In this document: one piece after another, positions 26,382 through 36,900 of the stretch
Numbering within the stretch: the first letter of the stretch is position 1
Layout: each line of letters starts with the position of its first letter
Assembly: GCA_001769275.1 (NCBI GenBank)
Contig: MEOQ01000041.1
Location: 22,755 to 86,754 of the forward strand
DNA from: Bacteroidetes bacterium GWF2_43_63
GTDB taxonomy: Bacteria; Bacteroidota; Bacteroidia; Bacteroidales; DTU049
Reading direction: 5' to 3'
DNA: 64,000 bases
Notes under the pieces: model-generated
What the model was told of the DNA's origin: nothing
The model's database searches: none
The model's input: only the letters and a program-made list of their open reading frames with translations
Translations under genes and position numbers: made by a program

Positions 26382-27575
26382 TTATTGATGAATTGATTTT
26401 ACAATCTGAATTATTTTTGCACAGCCCACTTCGATCTGCTCATTGCTGATAATAAGTGGTGGAGCCAGTCGCATGCTTTGTGGTGAAAACAGAAACCAGT
26501 CGGTCAGCACACCATTTTCGAGCAGTGCTTTTATGATTTTCTGATTCATTTCAAACGATTCAAACTCAGCTGCCATGAGCAATCCGGCCGATCTGAATTC
26601 CACAAGTCCGGGTAAATCTGAGAGCAAGTTTCGAAATAATTTTTCCTTTTCCGGAACCTGTTCATAATATTTCCCGCGCACCATCACTTTCAGCGAAGCC
26701 AAAGCTGCCGCGCACGAAACCGGATGGCCACCGAAGGTAGTAATGTGTCCCAGCACCGGATGATGGGTCAGGTTTTTCATCAGCGATTCGTTTGCAATGA
26801 AGGCGCCAAGCGGAAATCCCCCACCCAACGCTTTTGCAAGAACCAGAATGTCGGGAACAAACCCGAAATGCTCCATGGCAAACATTTTTCCGGTGCGTCC
26901 AAAGCCAGTCTGAACTTCGTCGAGAATAAGCAACGTTCCGGTTTCATTGCATCGTTTGCGCAATTCTGTGAAATAGTTTTTGTCGGGAACCCGCACCCCT
27001 GCTTCGGCCTGGAAGGGTTCGATGACTACTGCCGCCGTTTTGTCTGTGATGTGTTTAATATCTTCAACACAATTAAATTTGATCAACCCGGTTCCAGGCA
27101 ACAATGGACGAAAAGCGTTTTTGTATTCTTCGCTTCCCATAATGCTAAGCGGACCGGTCGAACTGCCATGATAGGCATTGCGACACGATAAAATTTCGAA
27201 TCGTCCGGTGCTGCGCTTAGCGAGTTTCATGGCGCCATCAATGGCTTCAGCTCCGCTGTTCACAAAATAGACATTGTTCAGCGAATCCGGCAATAAACTG
27301 CAAAGCATTTCTGCCAGCCCGGTTTGAGCACTCTGAATAAATTCGCCATACACCAGCAGATGCGAATGCTTATTGACTTGCTCAATCACCGCCGCATTTA
27401 TTTCCGGATGGTTGTGACCAAGATTGCTCACTGAAATTCCGGAAATAAAATCGAGATATTCTCGGCCGTCGGCTGCAAACAATGAACAATCTTTCGCCGA
27501 CACAATTTCGAGTGCCAGCGGTTCAGGCGATGTTTGCGCCACATGTCGGAAAAACAAATCGCGAGACGAGTTCAT
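26382..27575 (-). CDS. Class III PLP aminotransferase (acetylornithine/omega-amino-acid type)
   Basis: 397 residues from [20 protein letters not shown]; an upstream frame extension is ignored because ATG 27575 sits right after a -7 element. Motifs: [63 protein letters not shown] and [14 protein letters not shown] with the PLP lysine, then [13 protein letters not shown]. Class III enzymes of this size move amino groups from ornithine, GABA, lysine or similar omega-amino donors. No arginine genes are near, so the substrate is open. Likely cotranscribed with the deaminase. Confidence 0.85.
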   Translation of the reverse strand: MNSSRDLFFRHVAQTSPEPLALEIVSAKDCSLFAADGREYLDFISGISVSNLGHNHPEINAAVIEQVNKHSHLLVYGEFIQSAQTGLAEMLCSLLPDSLNNVYFVNSGAEAIDGAMKLAKRSTGRFEILSCRNAYHGSSTGPLSIMGSEEYKNAFRPLLPGTGLIKFNCVEDIKHITDKTAAVVIEPFQAEAGVRVPDKNYFTELRKRCNETGTLLILDEVQTGFGRTGKMFAMEHFGFVPDILVLAKALGGGFPLGAFIANESLMKNLTHHPVLGHITTFGGHPVSCAAALASLKVMVRGKYYEQVPEKEKLFRNLLSDLPGLVEFRSAGLLMAAEFESFEMNQKIIKALLENGVLTDWFLFSPQSMRLAPPLIISNEQIEVGCAKIIQIVKSIHQ

Positions 27576-27579
27576 ATTA

Positions 27580-27587
27580 CAAAGATA
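27580..27587 (-). promoter_or_regulatory. Promoter -7 element TATCTTTG before the aminotransferase
   Basis: Reads TATCTTTG on the minus strand 4 bases before the start codon, implying an almost leaderless transcript or a slightly later start. No -33 at standard spacing. Confidence 0.45.
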
Positions 27588-27720
27588 ATTGAAAAAATTC
27601 AACGCGTATTGTGCAGCAAATAGCTCAAGGTCGACATCAGACAGGTAGTACTGCGTTGATTTTTCTCGTTTAATGATTCCTTCATCAATAATATGCTTTG
27701 TTTACATAATGTAAACCTGC

Positions 27721-28563
27721 TTATTTCTTTTTGGGAGGCAATTTCTTTTTCTCTTTCGCAGGGGGCAAAAAGTTTTCACCGGTGATGACCGATTTGCCGG
27801 TTTTTGATTCTAATTCTTTTCGCGCATTTTTTGCCACTGCTCCGCCTTTTCTACTGACTTTTGCATTTTCGATTAATCCTTTGGCTTTTTCGCTGTCAGC
27901 AATTTGTCGAGTCGATAATTCAGCCAGAGCAGTAAAAATCAATTCAGCTTCGCTCATGTGATCCCGCAAGTTTTGAGACTTCAAGCCTTTCAGTTGCTTA
28001 TGCTGCTTAACGGTTAAGTCTGTCCATTCTTTATGAATGATGTTGGTAAGCAGGGCAAATTCATCCTGTACTTTTACACCTGCGTTTTTCCAATAATCAG
28101 TGAGTTTATTTAGGGTTTCCTGCCCTGTCATGCGCTGTTGAATCCACTTTTCACTTCGACCCATCTTCTGCCAGTTTTCCCTGGCTCTGTCCATGCTCAA
28201 CGAAGGATCATTTATTTCCTGAACTCTTTCGTAGCCAACCTTAGCCAGCCATTGCTTAAAGGGTTCCGCTTTGGGAGAAGGGATAGATTGGATAATTCTA
28301 AAAATGTCCTTTACATTGCCAGCTAGAGTTTTACGCTTTTTGCCATTTGTGAGCATTTCTATCTGGGGACAATTTGTCCCCAGGTAGGATCCGAGTTCTG
28401 GATCACGTTTTCTTAACTTCTTTAGATAATCGGTTGGATTGACAGAATCAGTCAAAGCTTCAATAATGTCAACAACCGAAAAAAACCAAACTTCGGTTTC
28501 TTCATCATAATAACGCCTGACTTTCTTGTTTTCAAAAACAACCAATGACTTATCATTTTTCAT
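27721..28563 (-). CDS. Bro-N domain protein (phage-antirepressor-like)
   Basis: 280 residues from ATG 28563 (MKNDKSLVVFENKKVRRYYD). The N-terminal about 100 residues form a Bro-N domain: ETEVWFFSVVDIIEALTDS, NPTDYLKKLRKRDPEL, then KGKR-like GKKRKTL and DIFRIIQSIPSPKAEPFKQWLAKVG. The middle (about 125-220) is helical and the C-terminus very basic (PPAKEKKKLPPKKK). Bro-N proteins are common in phages and as single chromosomal genes; nucleic-acid binding is likely. No other phage gene is adjacent. Flanked by a repeat-rich gap upstream and 145 non-coding bases downstream. Confidence 0.8.
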   Translation of the reverse strand: MKNDKSLVVFENKKVRRYYDEETEVWFFSVVDIIEALTDSVNPTDYLKKLRKRDPELGSYLGTNCPQIEMLTNGKKRKTLAGNVKDIFRIIQSIPSPKAEPFKQWLAKVGYERVQEINDPSLSMDRARENWQKMGRSEKWIQQRMTGQETLNKLTDYWKNAGVKVQDEFALLTNIIHKEWTDLTVKQHKQLKGLKSQNLRDHMSEAELIFTALAELSTRQIADSEKAKGLIENAKVSRKGGAVAKNARKELESKTGKSVITGENFLPPAKEKKKLPPKKK

Positions 28564-28739
28564 AACTACTTGTTTTGCATATTTGTTTTGCGTAAGCCAG
28601 AAAAAATTCAATTTACAAATGCAACATGTTTGTTATCCAAAACTATGAAAATAAATTTGATGCCGGAATAAAAAATGCTGATCATTTATAATTTCCTGTT
28701 GCAAAAAAGCTGCGAACATGGCTGCGCGACTATAACGCG

Positions 28740-28942
28740 TGACCATCCGACTCAAAGGTGCTTAACGTAAAACGTGACACGTCGCACACCTTGTCCCTGG
28801 GGCGGAGTTTATCCCGCCCGGCGGGGCCCAAAGCTATTATTATATAACTCCGGAGTTTACTCCTCCGCTTCCAGCGGAGTAAACTCCGGAGGCGGAGGAG
28901 TATCGGATGGAGCTGCGCAGCTTTCTTTGATACCTTCGGCTC
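28740..28942 (+). repeat. Dispersed repeat family B, copy 2 with inserted hairpins
   Basis: Shares TGACCATCC..CTCAAAGG, CGCACACCTTGTCCCTGGGG and AGCTTTCTTTGATACCTTCG with the copies at 19599 and 58602. The centre is expanded by G+C-rich palindromes around CTCCGGAGTTTACTCC (about 28848-28901). The remaining bases between 28564 and 28969 hold no gene. Confidence 0.7.
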
Positions 28943-28969
28943 TATAAGCACTAGGCATTGTGCGCCGTA

Positions 28970-29848
28970 CTAATACTGCTCCGGTGTTCTGCCCTGATGC
29001 TGCATCAGAATGAGTGCATCGGCCAGGCCGGCTTTGGGAACCATGAGTTTTTGCGCATTGGCGAATTTCATGATTTTCAGAAATACTTCTGCTGCAGGGA
29101 CAATCACATCGGCGCGGTCGGGATGAATGAGAAAGCGCTCTACGCGCTCGCTTACAGATAGCGGATGTAATTGGTCGTACGCTTTCTGCAACTCTTGAAA
29201 AGTCAGATACAAAGGCTCCGCCAGACCGAAATGCGATTTCAAGGCATTGATACTACCACCCGAAGCAATGATGAGGTGTCCAAACGGATCGATGGAATCT
29301 TCTATAAAATCAAGCATTTTTCTCAGCTCCACTCTGCTTACTTCATGCAGCAATGAGCGAACGGCTCCAATCTGAAAACTCTTTGATTTCCGCTTCCCGT
29401 CAGGATTTGCAAAAGTCACTTCCGTGCTGCCGCCCCCAAGATCGATCATGATTTTCTGTACTTCATTTTTACCAAGTCCGGCAAACAGATCAGTTATAAG
29501 TGCAGCTTCGACCTTACCTTTAATGATCCAGGTTTTCAGATTTGTTTTTCTTTCAATGCTTCTTAAAATGTCCTGACCATTCGATGCATCGCGCATAGCA
29601 GATGTTGCGGCAATAACAGCACCGTCAACATTCCACGATTTCATCAGCAGAATAAAAGCTTCGAGCGAATTAAGCAGTTTGATTTCGGACTCCGCAGAGA
29701 TTGATCCCGACTGAAACACATCGGTGCCAAGCCGCACAGGCACACGCGCATACATTTCTTTTATAACAACAGGATATCCATTATCGATCACAGTACCGAC
29801 CATGCATTTTACCGCATTTGAGCCAATATCAATCGCAGCATATCTCAT
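28970..29848 (-). CDS. ppx: Ppx/GppA family exopolyphosphatase
   Basis: 292 residues, the short form with only the two actin-like domains: MRYAAIDIGSNAVKCMV (phosphate 1), IMIDLGGGSTEV (phosphate 2), FQIGAVRSL and LIIASGGSINAL; the helical HD-like C-terminal domain of long forms is absent. Hydrolyses polyphosphate end-wise or pppGpp to ppGpp. Its start overlaps the ppk1 stop by 4 bases (ATGA), so polyphosphate synthesis and breakdown are encoded together. Confidence 0.9.
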   Translation of the reverse strand: MRYAAIDIGSNAVKCMVGTVIDNGYPVVIKEMYARVPVRLGTDVFQSGSISAESEIKLLNSLEAFILLMKSWNVDGAVIAATSAMRDASNGQDILRSIERKTNLKTWIIKGKVEAALITDLFAGLGKNEVQKIMIDLGGGSTEVTFANPDGKRKSKSFQIGAVRSLLHEVSRVELRKMLDFIEDSIDPFGHLIIASGGSINALKSHFGLAEPLYLTFQELQKAYDQLHPLSVSERVERFLIHPDRADVIVPAAEVFLKIMKFANAQKLMVPKAGLADALILMQHQGRTPEQY

Positions 29849-31917
29849 ATTTCAAAATCACCAGATTTAATCAGTTTATAAACTTCATCCTGTGAATCAA
29901 AAGGTGTATCATTATTTCTAACGTAGGTGTTGTTTTTTTTACCATTCACAAAACGTGCTTTTTCATTGTCTTTGATATGAATGGACAATATGTTTTTGAG
30001 CAGATCAGCAGCATCGTTATCGAGAACAGGACATAGAACTTCAATCCTACGGTCCATGTTGCGTTTCATCCAGTCGGCCGAAGTGATGTAAACCCGCTCC
30101 CATTGTCCGCAACGAAAATAAATGATGCGGCTGTGTTCAAGATTGCGACCTACAATACTGATGATTCTCAGGTTTTCGTTAATGGGTTGCAACACGCATG
30201 CACTGCGGCAAATAATATCAAATTTCACTCCGGCACGCGCTGCAGCATAGATTCTGTCAGCAATATCCTTATCAACAATATTGTTCAGTTTTATAGCAGC
30301 ATATGCTTCTTCGCCACGCAGTGCGGATTCTGTAAGCTTATCAATCATGCCTTCGACAAAAGGTCGCATTTCCATTGGCGAAACAACCAGATGCTTAAAA
30401 GAAAAAGATCGATAACTGGCTTCAAACATTTCGAATACTTGCGCTGTTTCAATGCCTATTGTTTGATCTGCTGTCATAATGCTGACATCGCAATAAAGAG
30501 ATGCGGTGTACTCATTAAAATTACCGGTGCCAACATTTGTGTAATACACCGACTTTTTCCCTTCGGTGCGTTTCACCGAAATGAGCTTGGTGTGTACCTT
30601 TAGACCAGGTATACTGTGAATAACACGAACACCTTCTTCCTGCAGTTTGGTGCTCCAGTAAATATTGGTTTCTTCATCAAAACGCGCCTGCAGCTCCATG
30701 AAAACAGTTACATTTTTTCCGTTGCGTGCAGCATTGATGAGTGCATTGATCACGTTTGAGTTTTTTCCGATGCGGTAAATCGTCATCTTGATACTGCGAA
30801 CAGCAGGATCAATCGAGGCCTCCCGAAGGAAATCAATAATGTATTTAAACGGATGTTGAGGAAATGAAAGAAGAATATCCTTCTTTTTCACTTCGTCAAA
30901 TATACTCCTGGCTAACTCCAGACGCGCATGTAATACCGGTTCGCGCTCTTTGAAAATCAATTGCTCTTTCCCGAGAAAAGGGAAATTCATGAGATCCTTG
31001 AAATTGTGATAACGTCCGCTCGAAACCAGCGTATCATCGCGTGTGAGACCAATTTTGGCGAAAAAGAAATCCAACATGACTTCGGGCATATCTCTGTCTA
31101 CCACGAACCTTACCGGATTACCGGTTTTGCGTTGCTTCAGACTGTCTGAAATAATTTCAAGAAAGCTTTTGGAAATATCGCTGTCCATCTCAAGTTCCGC
31201 ATCCCGGGTGAATTTGATGGTGTAAGCATTGAATTCATCGTAATCGAAACTTTTGAAAATATCAGCCATGCAATAGCGGATAATATCATCAATGAACATC
31301 ACGAACTGCTCACCATTTTTTTCCGGAAGAACAACAAACCGCGAAAGCTGTTCGGATGGGACTTCCAGCAATGCATACTCGGGGGCTGCATTGCGGGCGG
31401 AATTGCGCATTGAAACGGCCAGATAAATGGACTTATCACGAAGCATGCTTTCGGCTTTGAAGCTCTTCATGATTATGGGAAAAACATAGGTGCGCAAAAC
31501 ATTGTTGAAGTAATACTTTACAAAACTTTTATGTTCTGCATGCTTTACTTCTTTTTCGTTGATGAGATGCACTCCTTCGTGGGCAAGCTCTTTCACAAGA
31601 TGATTATAAACCTGTGCAAGTCGTTTCTGCTGACCAAGAATCCGCTGATTGATTTCTGCAAGAATGCTTTGCGGACTAAAGTAATGACTGTACTCATATT
31701 CCGATTTTCGTCTGAACTTGACAATGCGTTTCAGCGTTGCCACCCTAACCCGAAAGAATTCATCCTGATTGTTGGAAAAGATCCCCAAAAATTTTATACG
31801 TTCAAGAATTGGGGTCTCAACGCATTCAGCTTCCTGCAGCACCCGATCATTGAAATCAAGCCAGCTCAGTTCGCGGTTTACATAAACAGCAGGAACACTA
31901 TGGTTTTGTTTTTTCAT
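29845..31917 (-). CDS. ppk1: Polyphosphate kinase 1
   Basis: 690 residues from ATG 31917 (MKKQNHSVPAVYVNRELSWL); NRELSWLDFNDRVL is the family start. The N-terminal, head and two phospholipase-D-like domains are complete: FMELQARFDEETNIYW, GLKVHTKLISV (the autophosphorylated His of HxK) and NLEHSRIIYFR (second HxK-related His). Polymerises ATP gamma-phosphate into polyphosphate, usually membrane-associated. Overlaps the sixA-like gene upstream by 20 bases and ppx downstream by 4. Confidence 0.95.
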   Translation of the reverse strand: MKKQNHSVPAVYVNRELSWLDFNDRVLQEAECVETPILERIKFLGIFSNNQDEFFRVRVATLKRIVKFRRKSEYEYSHYFSPQSILAEINQRILGQQKRLAQVYNHLVKELAHEGVHLINEKEVKHAEHKSFVKYYFNNVLRTYVFPIIMKSFKAESMLRDKSIYLAVSMRNSARNAAPEYALLEVPSEQLSRFVVLPEKNGEQFVMFIDDIIRYCMADIFKSFDYDEFNAYTIKFTRDAELEMDSDISKSFLEIISDSLKQRKTGNPVRFVVDRDMPEVMLDFFFAKIGLTRDDTLVSSGRYHNFKDLMNFPFLGKEQLIFKEREPVLHARLELARSIFDEVKKKDILLSFPQHPFKYIIDFLREASIDPAVRSIKMTIYRIGKNSNVINALINAARNGKNVTVFMELQARFDEETNIYWSTKLQEEGVRVIHSIPGLKVHTKLISVKRTEGKKSVYYTNVGTGNFNEYTASLYCDVSIMTADQTIGIETAQVFEMFEASYRSFSFKHLVVSPMEMRPFVEGMIDKLTESALRGEEAYAAIKLNNIVDKDIADRIYAAARAGVKFDIICRSACVLQPINENLRIISIVGRNLEHSRIIYFRCGQWERVYITSADWMKRNMDRRIEVLCPVLDNDAADLLKNILSIHIKDNEKARFVNGKKNNTYVRNNDTPFDSQDEVYKLIKSGDFEI

Positions 31918-32416
31918 TCTCAAGGTTTTTGGGAATGAGATAGAATAACGCTTTTTTAAAAGCAATCACAAACTCAGGCCAGGTGCGCGCTTCGCTCTGT
32001 AAGGCAATCAATCCGCTGGTTGGCATATCGACGATTTTCTGTGAAAGAAAAAAATTCGCAAACTGCGTTATCAGCGGATTGTGCCCAACAATCATTATAT
32101 TGTTATACTCATCAGGTAAAGCATAGAGTGCATCGAAATAATCGTTTACCGTTTTGAAATAAAGATCATCATTAATACCCATGCTTTTGCTATCGAGTTC
32201 CAGCAGTGCAGCCATATGCTGCGCTGTCTCCAACGCACGCGCAGCCGGACTCGAAATTATAAACTGCGGCAGAACCTTCTTTTTCTTCAGTTCATTTGCA
32301 ATTATTCCGGTGCGTCTGCGACCCAGATCGGTTAATGGCCTTTCAATGTCCTTTCGGCCACCAATCAGTCCATCAGCTTTCCCATGACGCATTATTAATA
32401 ATGTCTTACTGTTCAT
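31898..32416 (-). CDS. SixA-like histidine phosphatase
   Basis: 172 residues from ATG 32416 (MNSKTLLIMRHGKADG). The phosphatase core has LLIMRHGKA with the catalytic His, ERPLTDLGRRR, ISSPAARALETAQ and IMIVGHNPLITQF with the second His. It resembles SixA, which dephosphorylates phosphohistidine on signalling proteins, although the true substrate is not evident. Starts 28 bases after glyA and overlaps ppk1, so it belongs to the glyA-sixA-ppk1-ppx unit. Confidence 0.8.
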   Translation of the reverse strand: MNSKTLLIMRHGKADGLIGGRKDIERPLTDLGRRRTGIIANELKKKKVLPQFIISSPAARALETAQHMAALLELDSKSMGINDDLYFKTVNDYFDALYALPDEYNNIMIVGHNPLITQFANFFLSQKIVDMPTSGLIALQSEARTWPEFVIAFKKALFYLIPKNLENEKTKP

Positions 32417-32444
32417 ATTCTGCAAAAAAAATCAATGAAAATAA

Positions 32445-33725
32445 TTACCAGGCAAACAGCGGAAAATCCTTCATCATGGCATTCACCTGCTTTCTCACAT
32501 CCGCAATAACTGTTTCATCGTCGGGGTTAGAGAGTACTTTGTCAATTAAATCAACAATCAGTGTCATGTGATTTTCTTTCAGTCCACGGGTAGTAATGGC
32601 CGGTGTTCCCACGCGGATTCCTGATGTCAGGAACGGGCTGCGTGAGTCGAAGGGCACCATGTTTTTATTGATGGTGATATCGGCCAGTACAAGCGTATTT
32701 TCAGCTTTTTTGCCGGTGAGTTCCGGAAATTTCTGACGAAGGTCAATCAGCATCAAATGATTGTCAGTTCCATCGCTGATGATGTGATATCCTTTTTTGA
32801 TAAAAGCATCGGCCAGGGCAGCTGCATTTTTTCTGACCTGTTGCATGTACACCTTGAATTCCGGCTCCAGTGCTTCGCCAAAGGCAACTGCTTTGGCAGC
32901 AATCACATGCTCGAGTGGTCCGCCTTGTTGTCCGGGGAAAACAGCACTGTTGATCATTTCCGACATTTTTTTCACAACACCCTTTGGCGTTGTAATTCCC
33001 CATGGATTGTCAAAATCTCTACCGACCAGAATCATTCCACCGCGCGGTCCACGCAGGGTTTTGTGAGTGGTGGTGGTGATAATGTGACAATATTCAACAG
33101 GATTGTTGAGCAATCCGGCTGCAATTAATCCCGCAGGATGTGCGATGTCTGCCATGAGCAATGCGCCCACCGAATCAGCGATTTCGCGCATACGTTTGTA
33201 ATCCCAGTCGCGGCTGTAGGCCGAAGCTCCGGCAACAATAAGTTTTGGCTTGCACTCCTTGGCTAATACAGCCATTTCGTCATAATCCACTTGTCCGGTT
33301 TCTTCTTTTACATGATAGGCAACCGGCTTGTAATTAATTCCTGAAAGGTTCACCGGAGAGCCGTGCGAAAGGTGGCCGCCATGCGAAAGATCAAGTCCCA
33401 TAAAAGTGTCGCCAGGTTTAAGACATGCGAAAAATACGGCGGCATTGGCCTGCGCACCGCTGTGAGGCTGCACGTTGGCAAATTCAGCTCCGAAAAGTTT
33501 GCATGCGCGGTCGATGGCCAGTTGTTCAGTTTGATCAACAATCTGACAACCTCCGTAATAACGTTTGCCAGGATATCCTTCGGCATACTTGTTTGTCAGT
33601 ACCGAGCCCATGGCCTGCAGGACCTGTTCGCTGACAAAATTTTCTGATGCAATAAGTTCAATCCCGTGCATCTGGCGGTCTTTTTCCTGCTCTATCAGGT
33701 CGAAAATCTGTTTATCGTGTTTCAT
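32445..33725 (-). CDS. glyA: Serine hydroxymethyltransferase
   Basis: 426 residues, full length. [20 protein letters not shown] is the family start; [25 protein letters not shown], and the PLP lysine in [14 protein letters not shown] are intact. Interconverts serine and glycine with tetrahydrofolate, supplying one-carbon units. First gene of a four-gene operon with polyphosphate genes. No glycine riboswitch is apparent in the short leader. Confidence 0.97.
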   Translation of the reverse strand: MKHDKQIFDLIEQEKDRQMHGIELIASENFVSEQVLQAMGSVLTNKYAEGYPGKRYYGGCQIVDQTEQLAIDRACKLFGAEFANVQPHSGAQANAAVFFACLKPGDTFMGLDLSHGGHLSHGSPVNLSGINYKPVAYHVKEETGQVDYDEMAVLAKECKPKLIVAGASAYSRDWDYKRMREIADSVGALLMADIAHPAGLIAAGLLNNPVEYCHIITTTTHKTLRGPRGGMILVGRDFDNPWGITTPKGVVKKMSEMINSAVFPGQQGGPLEHVIAAKAVAFGEALEPEFKVYMQQVRKNAAALADAFIKKGYHIISDGTDNHLMLIDLRQKFPELTGKKAENTLVLADITINKNMVPFDSRSPFLTSGIRVGTPAITTRGLKENHMTLIVDLIDKVLSNPDDETVIADVRKQVNAMMKDFPLFAW

Positions 33726-33751
33726 TTCCTAAATTAATTTGTTTCAGGATT

Positions 33752-33759
33752 CAAAGGTA
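33752..33759 (-). promoter_or_regulatory. Promoter -7 element TACCTTTG for the glyA operon
   Basis: Reads TACCTTTG on the minus strand 26 bases before the glyA start; no obvious -33 TTG. Confidence 0.55.
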
Positions 33760-33920
33760 TAAATTATTTCTTTCGGGCATTTTATTCACTTTATACGTAT
33801 TCATGTTTTCTTTCAATAAAATGCAATATAGCAACAACAAATGAAAAGCAAATTCAGATTTCGATGGATATTTTATGATTAATGTTGAAATTTTACAGGT
33901 CTAAAGCCAAATTTAATTCT

Positions 33921-33928
33921 TATATTTG
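33921..33928 (+). promoter_or_regulatory. Promoter -7 element TATATTTG for the 33950 gene
   Basis: TATATTTG, 21 bases before ATG 33950; -33 element not clear. Confidence 0.55.
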
Positions 33929-33949
33929 CTAGCTTAAAGAAATTTGAAT

Positions 33950-36900
33950 ATGAAAAAACTACAATTGATTTTTTTAATCCTGTTTACTTCGTTCGCTGCG
34001 CGATCACAGGATTTGTTGTGTTCGTGGCATTTCGACACACTTTTAGTAGCGCCAAACACTGATGTGGTCATTCCTGCTGATTCAGGATCTCAGGATGGTT
34101 CAGCCACAATTTACCTGGATGGAACCAACGGTTCGTCTCTTTTCAACACCGCAACAGGGGGTGAATTGTCTGCTTTTGGTGGATCCACCGTTAACGATGG
34201 ACGTACAACGCCACTCGCAACCCTTTCTTTGTGTCCAATCAACACAACTGCAAACGGCAAAGGGGCTGTGATACGCTTCAGTACCACCGGGTATGAAAAT
34301 CCAATAATTACGTATGCAGCCCGCAACACATCAACGGGTTTCCAGAATCAGTTCATCGAATACAGCACTGATGGAGTGACTTTCACGCGTTGCGATACCA
34401 TTAGCGGACTTACAACAACGTTTGTGCTGAAGACTATAGATCTTTCTGCATTTGACGTACTTGACGAAGCCGCCAATGTGTATATACGCATAATTTTTGA
34501 CGGTGCAACTTCTTCAACAGGTAATAATCGTGTTGATAATATCACGATTAATGCTACTTCAACTTCTGCTACAGATATTGTTCCTCCGACAGTACTTGGA
34601 GCAAATGCAACATCATTAACAGACATCTGGGTGCGCTTTTCCGAACCTGTTGGAGCTTCAGCTGAAGTGACTACAAATTACACCGGTGTTGGCACAATAA
34701 CAAGTGCAACCCGTACTACAGGGCTCGACAGCGTGCATATTGTACTTGCCACGCCGCTTACGTTTGGTGTCGCAGATACCATTTGCATTGCCAATGTGGC
34801 AGACGTTACCGGAAATGTTATGATCAGCAATCCTTGTTTTCAGGTTGTGTTCGGAACACTCGATGTAACACCTCCAACCGCTATCAGTGCCTGGCCTGCA
34901 AACCTTGCAACTGTAAAAGTAAAATTCAGCGAAGCCATGGACAATGTGACAGCTGAAACAGTTGCCAACTACACCGGTCTTGCCGGAATTGGCTCTGCAA
35001 CACTGAATGCAACGCTCGATACAGTTACACTTGCACTGTCAATAAATTTGGTTAGCGGTATTGCAGATACCCTCTACGTCCAAAATGTAGAAGATACTGC
35101 AGGAAATGCAATGGCTGCAATGCAACAGTTTGTGCTTTTCATGGATACATCGACAACTGTCGCCAATCTGGTAATTACAGAAATCATGTACAATCCTGCT
35201 GAAAGCGGTACTGATAGCACTGAATTCATTGAAATTCTCAACAACGGTTCAACCGCCGTTAACCTGATGAATTATACAATCACTTACGGTACTTCAACGC
35301 ACACTATCACGACATCAAACGTTGTGAATCCAGGGGATCGGTTTCTTATTGCTCCCAAAGCTGTAGTAGCGTCGAACTTTTACGGAGTGTCCTTTTATCA
35401 GGGTAGCACTTTCGGCATCGGGAACAATGGAGCTACCGTTAAGATACTCAATGGTTCCGGAATTGTGGTTGACAGCGTGATGTATGATGATGTGGCACCA
35501 TGGCCAACAGCAGCTGACGAAGGTGGATACAGTCTTTCACTTTGTGATCCTTCACTTGATAACAATGCTGGAAGCAGCTGGAGCTTAGGTACAGTATTTT
35601 TCTCGACAATAAACACACACGATGTATACGCTGATCCAGGCCAGGGTTGCGTTGTCCCTGTTGACAATACTCCGCCGGTGGTGGATACTGCATTTGCAAC
35701 TAATCTGAATACGGTGAAAGTAGTTTTCAATGAAGTTGTTGATAATATTACCGCTGAAACAATTGCAAATTACACGGGACTTGCCGGAATCGGTGCAGCT
35801 TCACTTAATGCAACAATGGATACGGTAACTCTGACACTTTCAACTCCGCTGCTCGACAATGTGGCAGATACAATTCACATCGCAGGCATTGAAGATACAG
35901 CCGGAAATGTAATGGCTACTACTCAGTCCTTCCGATTGATATTCTCAATTGCTGACATTATTCCTCCAACAGTTATCAATGCATGGCCTGAAACACATGC
36001 CGTTGTGAAAGTGAAATTCAGCGAAGTTATGGATAATGTTACCGCTGAAACTGTAGCCAACTACACCGGACTTGCTGGCATTGGCTCTGCAACACTGAAT
36101 GCTACAATGGACACTGTAACACTTGCTCTGTCAACCAACCTGATAAATGGTGTTTCCGACACACTCTATATTCAAAATGTAGAAGACACTGCAGGTAACG
36201 CTATGGCTGCCCAGCAGATGTTTGTTCTGTTCATTGATACAGTAACAATTCCAAAAGCACTGGTTATTACTGAAATTATGTACAACCCCGCTGAAAGCGG
36301 AACTGACAGCACCGAATTTATTGAAATCTATAACAACGATGTAGTTTCAGTTGATCTGCTGAATTATGTCCTGAATTATGGCGCAAGTACTTTTACCTTC
36401 CCTTCATCGCTGGTAATTGCTCCGGGTGAATATGCTCTTGTGTCGTCAAACGCAACTGCAGCCAGTAACTTCTACGGAGTTACATTCTTACAAGGCAGCA
36501 CAGGTGGAATTGGCAACGGTGGCGCGACCATTGTTCTCTTAAGTCCAACAGGATTACTTGTTGATACTGTTACTTATGATGATGTGGCTCCATGGCCAAC
36601 TCTTGCTGACGAAGGCGGATACAGCCTTTCACTTTGCGATCCCACACTTGACAACAATGTTGGCAGTAACTGGGGCTTAGGAACAATCTTTTTTGGCACT
36701 GTAAACACACACGATGTATATGCCGATCCAGGTGAAGGATGTTCAGCAACCGCTGACACTGTTCCTCCGGTTGCACTCAGTGCAAGTTTGACCAACCTGA
36801 CAACAGCTGTTGTTACTTTCAATGAAGCATTGGATCTTGCTTCTGCACAGACAACTGGTAATTACACAGGACTTGGAACTGTTTCTACAGCTGTTTTGAC

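Noticed and set aside
33726..33949. Riboswitch between glyA and the T9SS gene
   Set aside because: The glyA leader is too short and neither side shows a glycine or THF riboswitch core.
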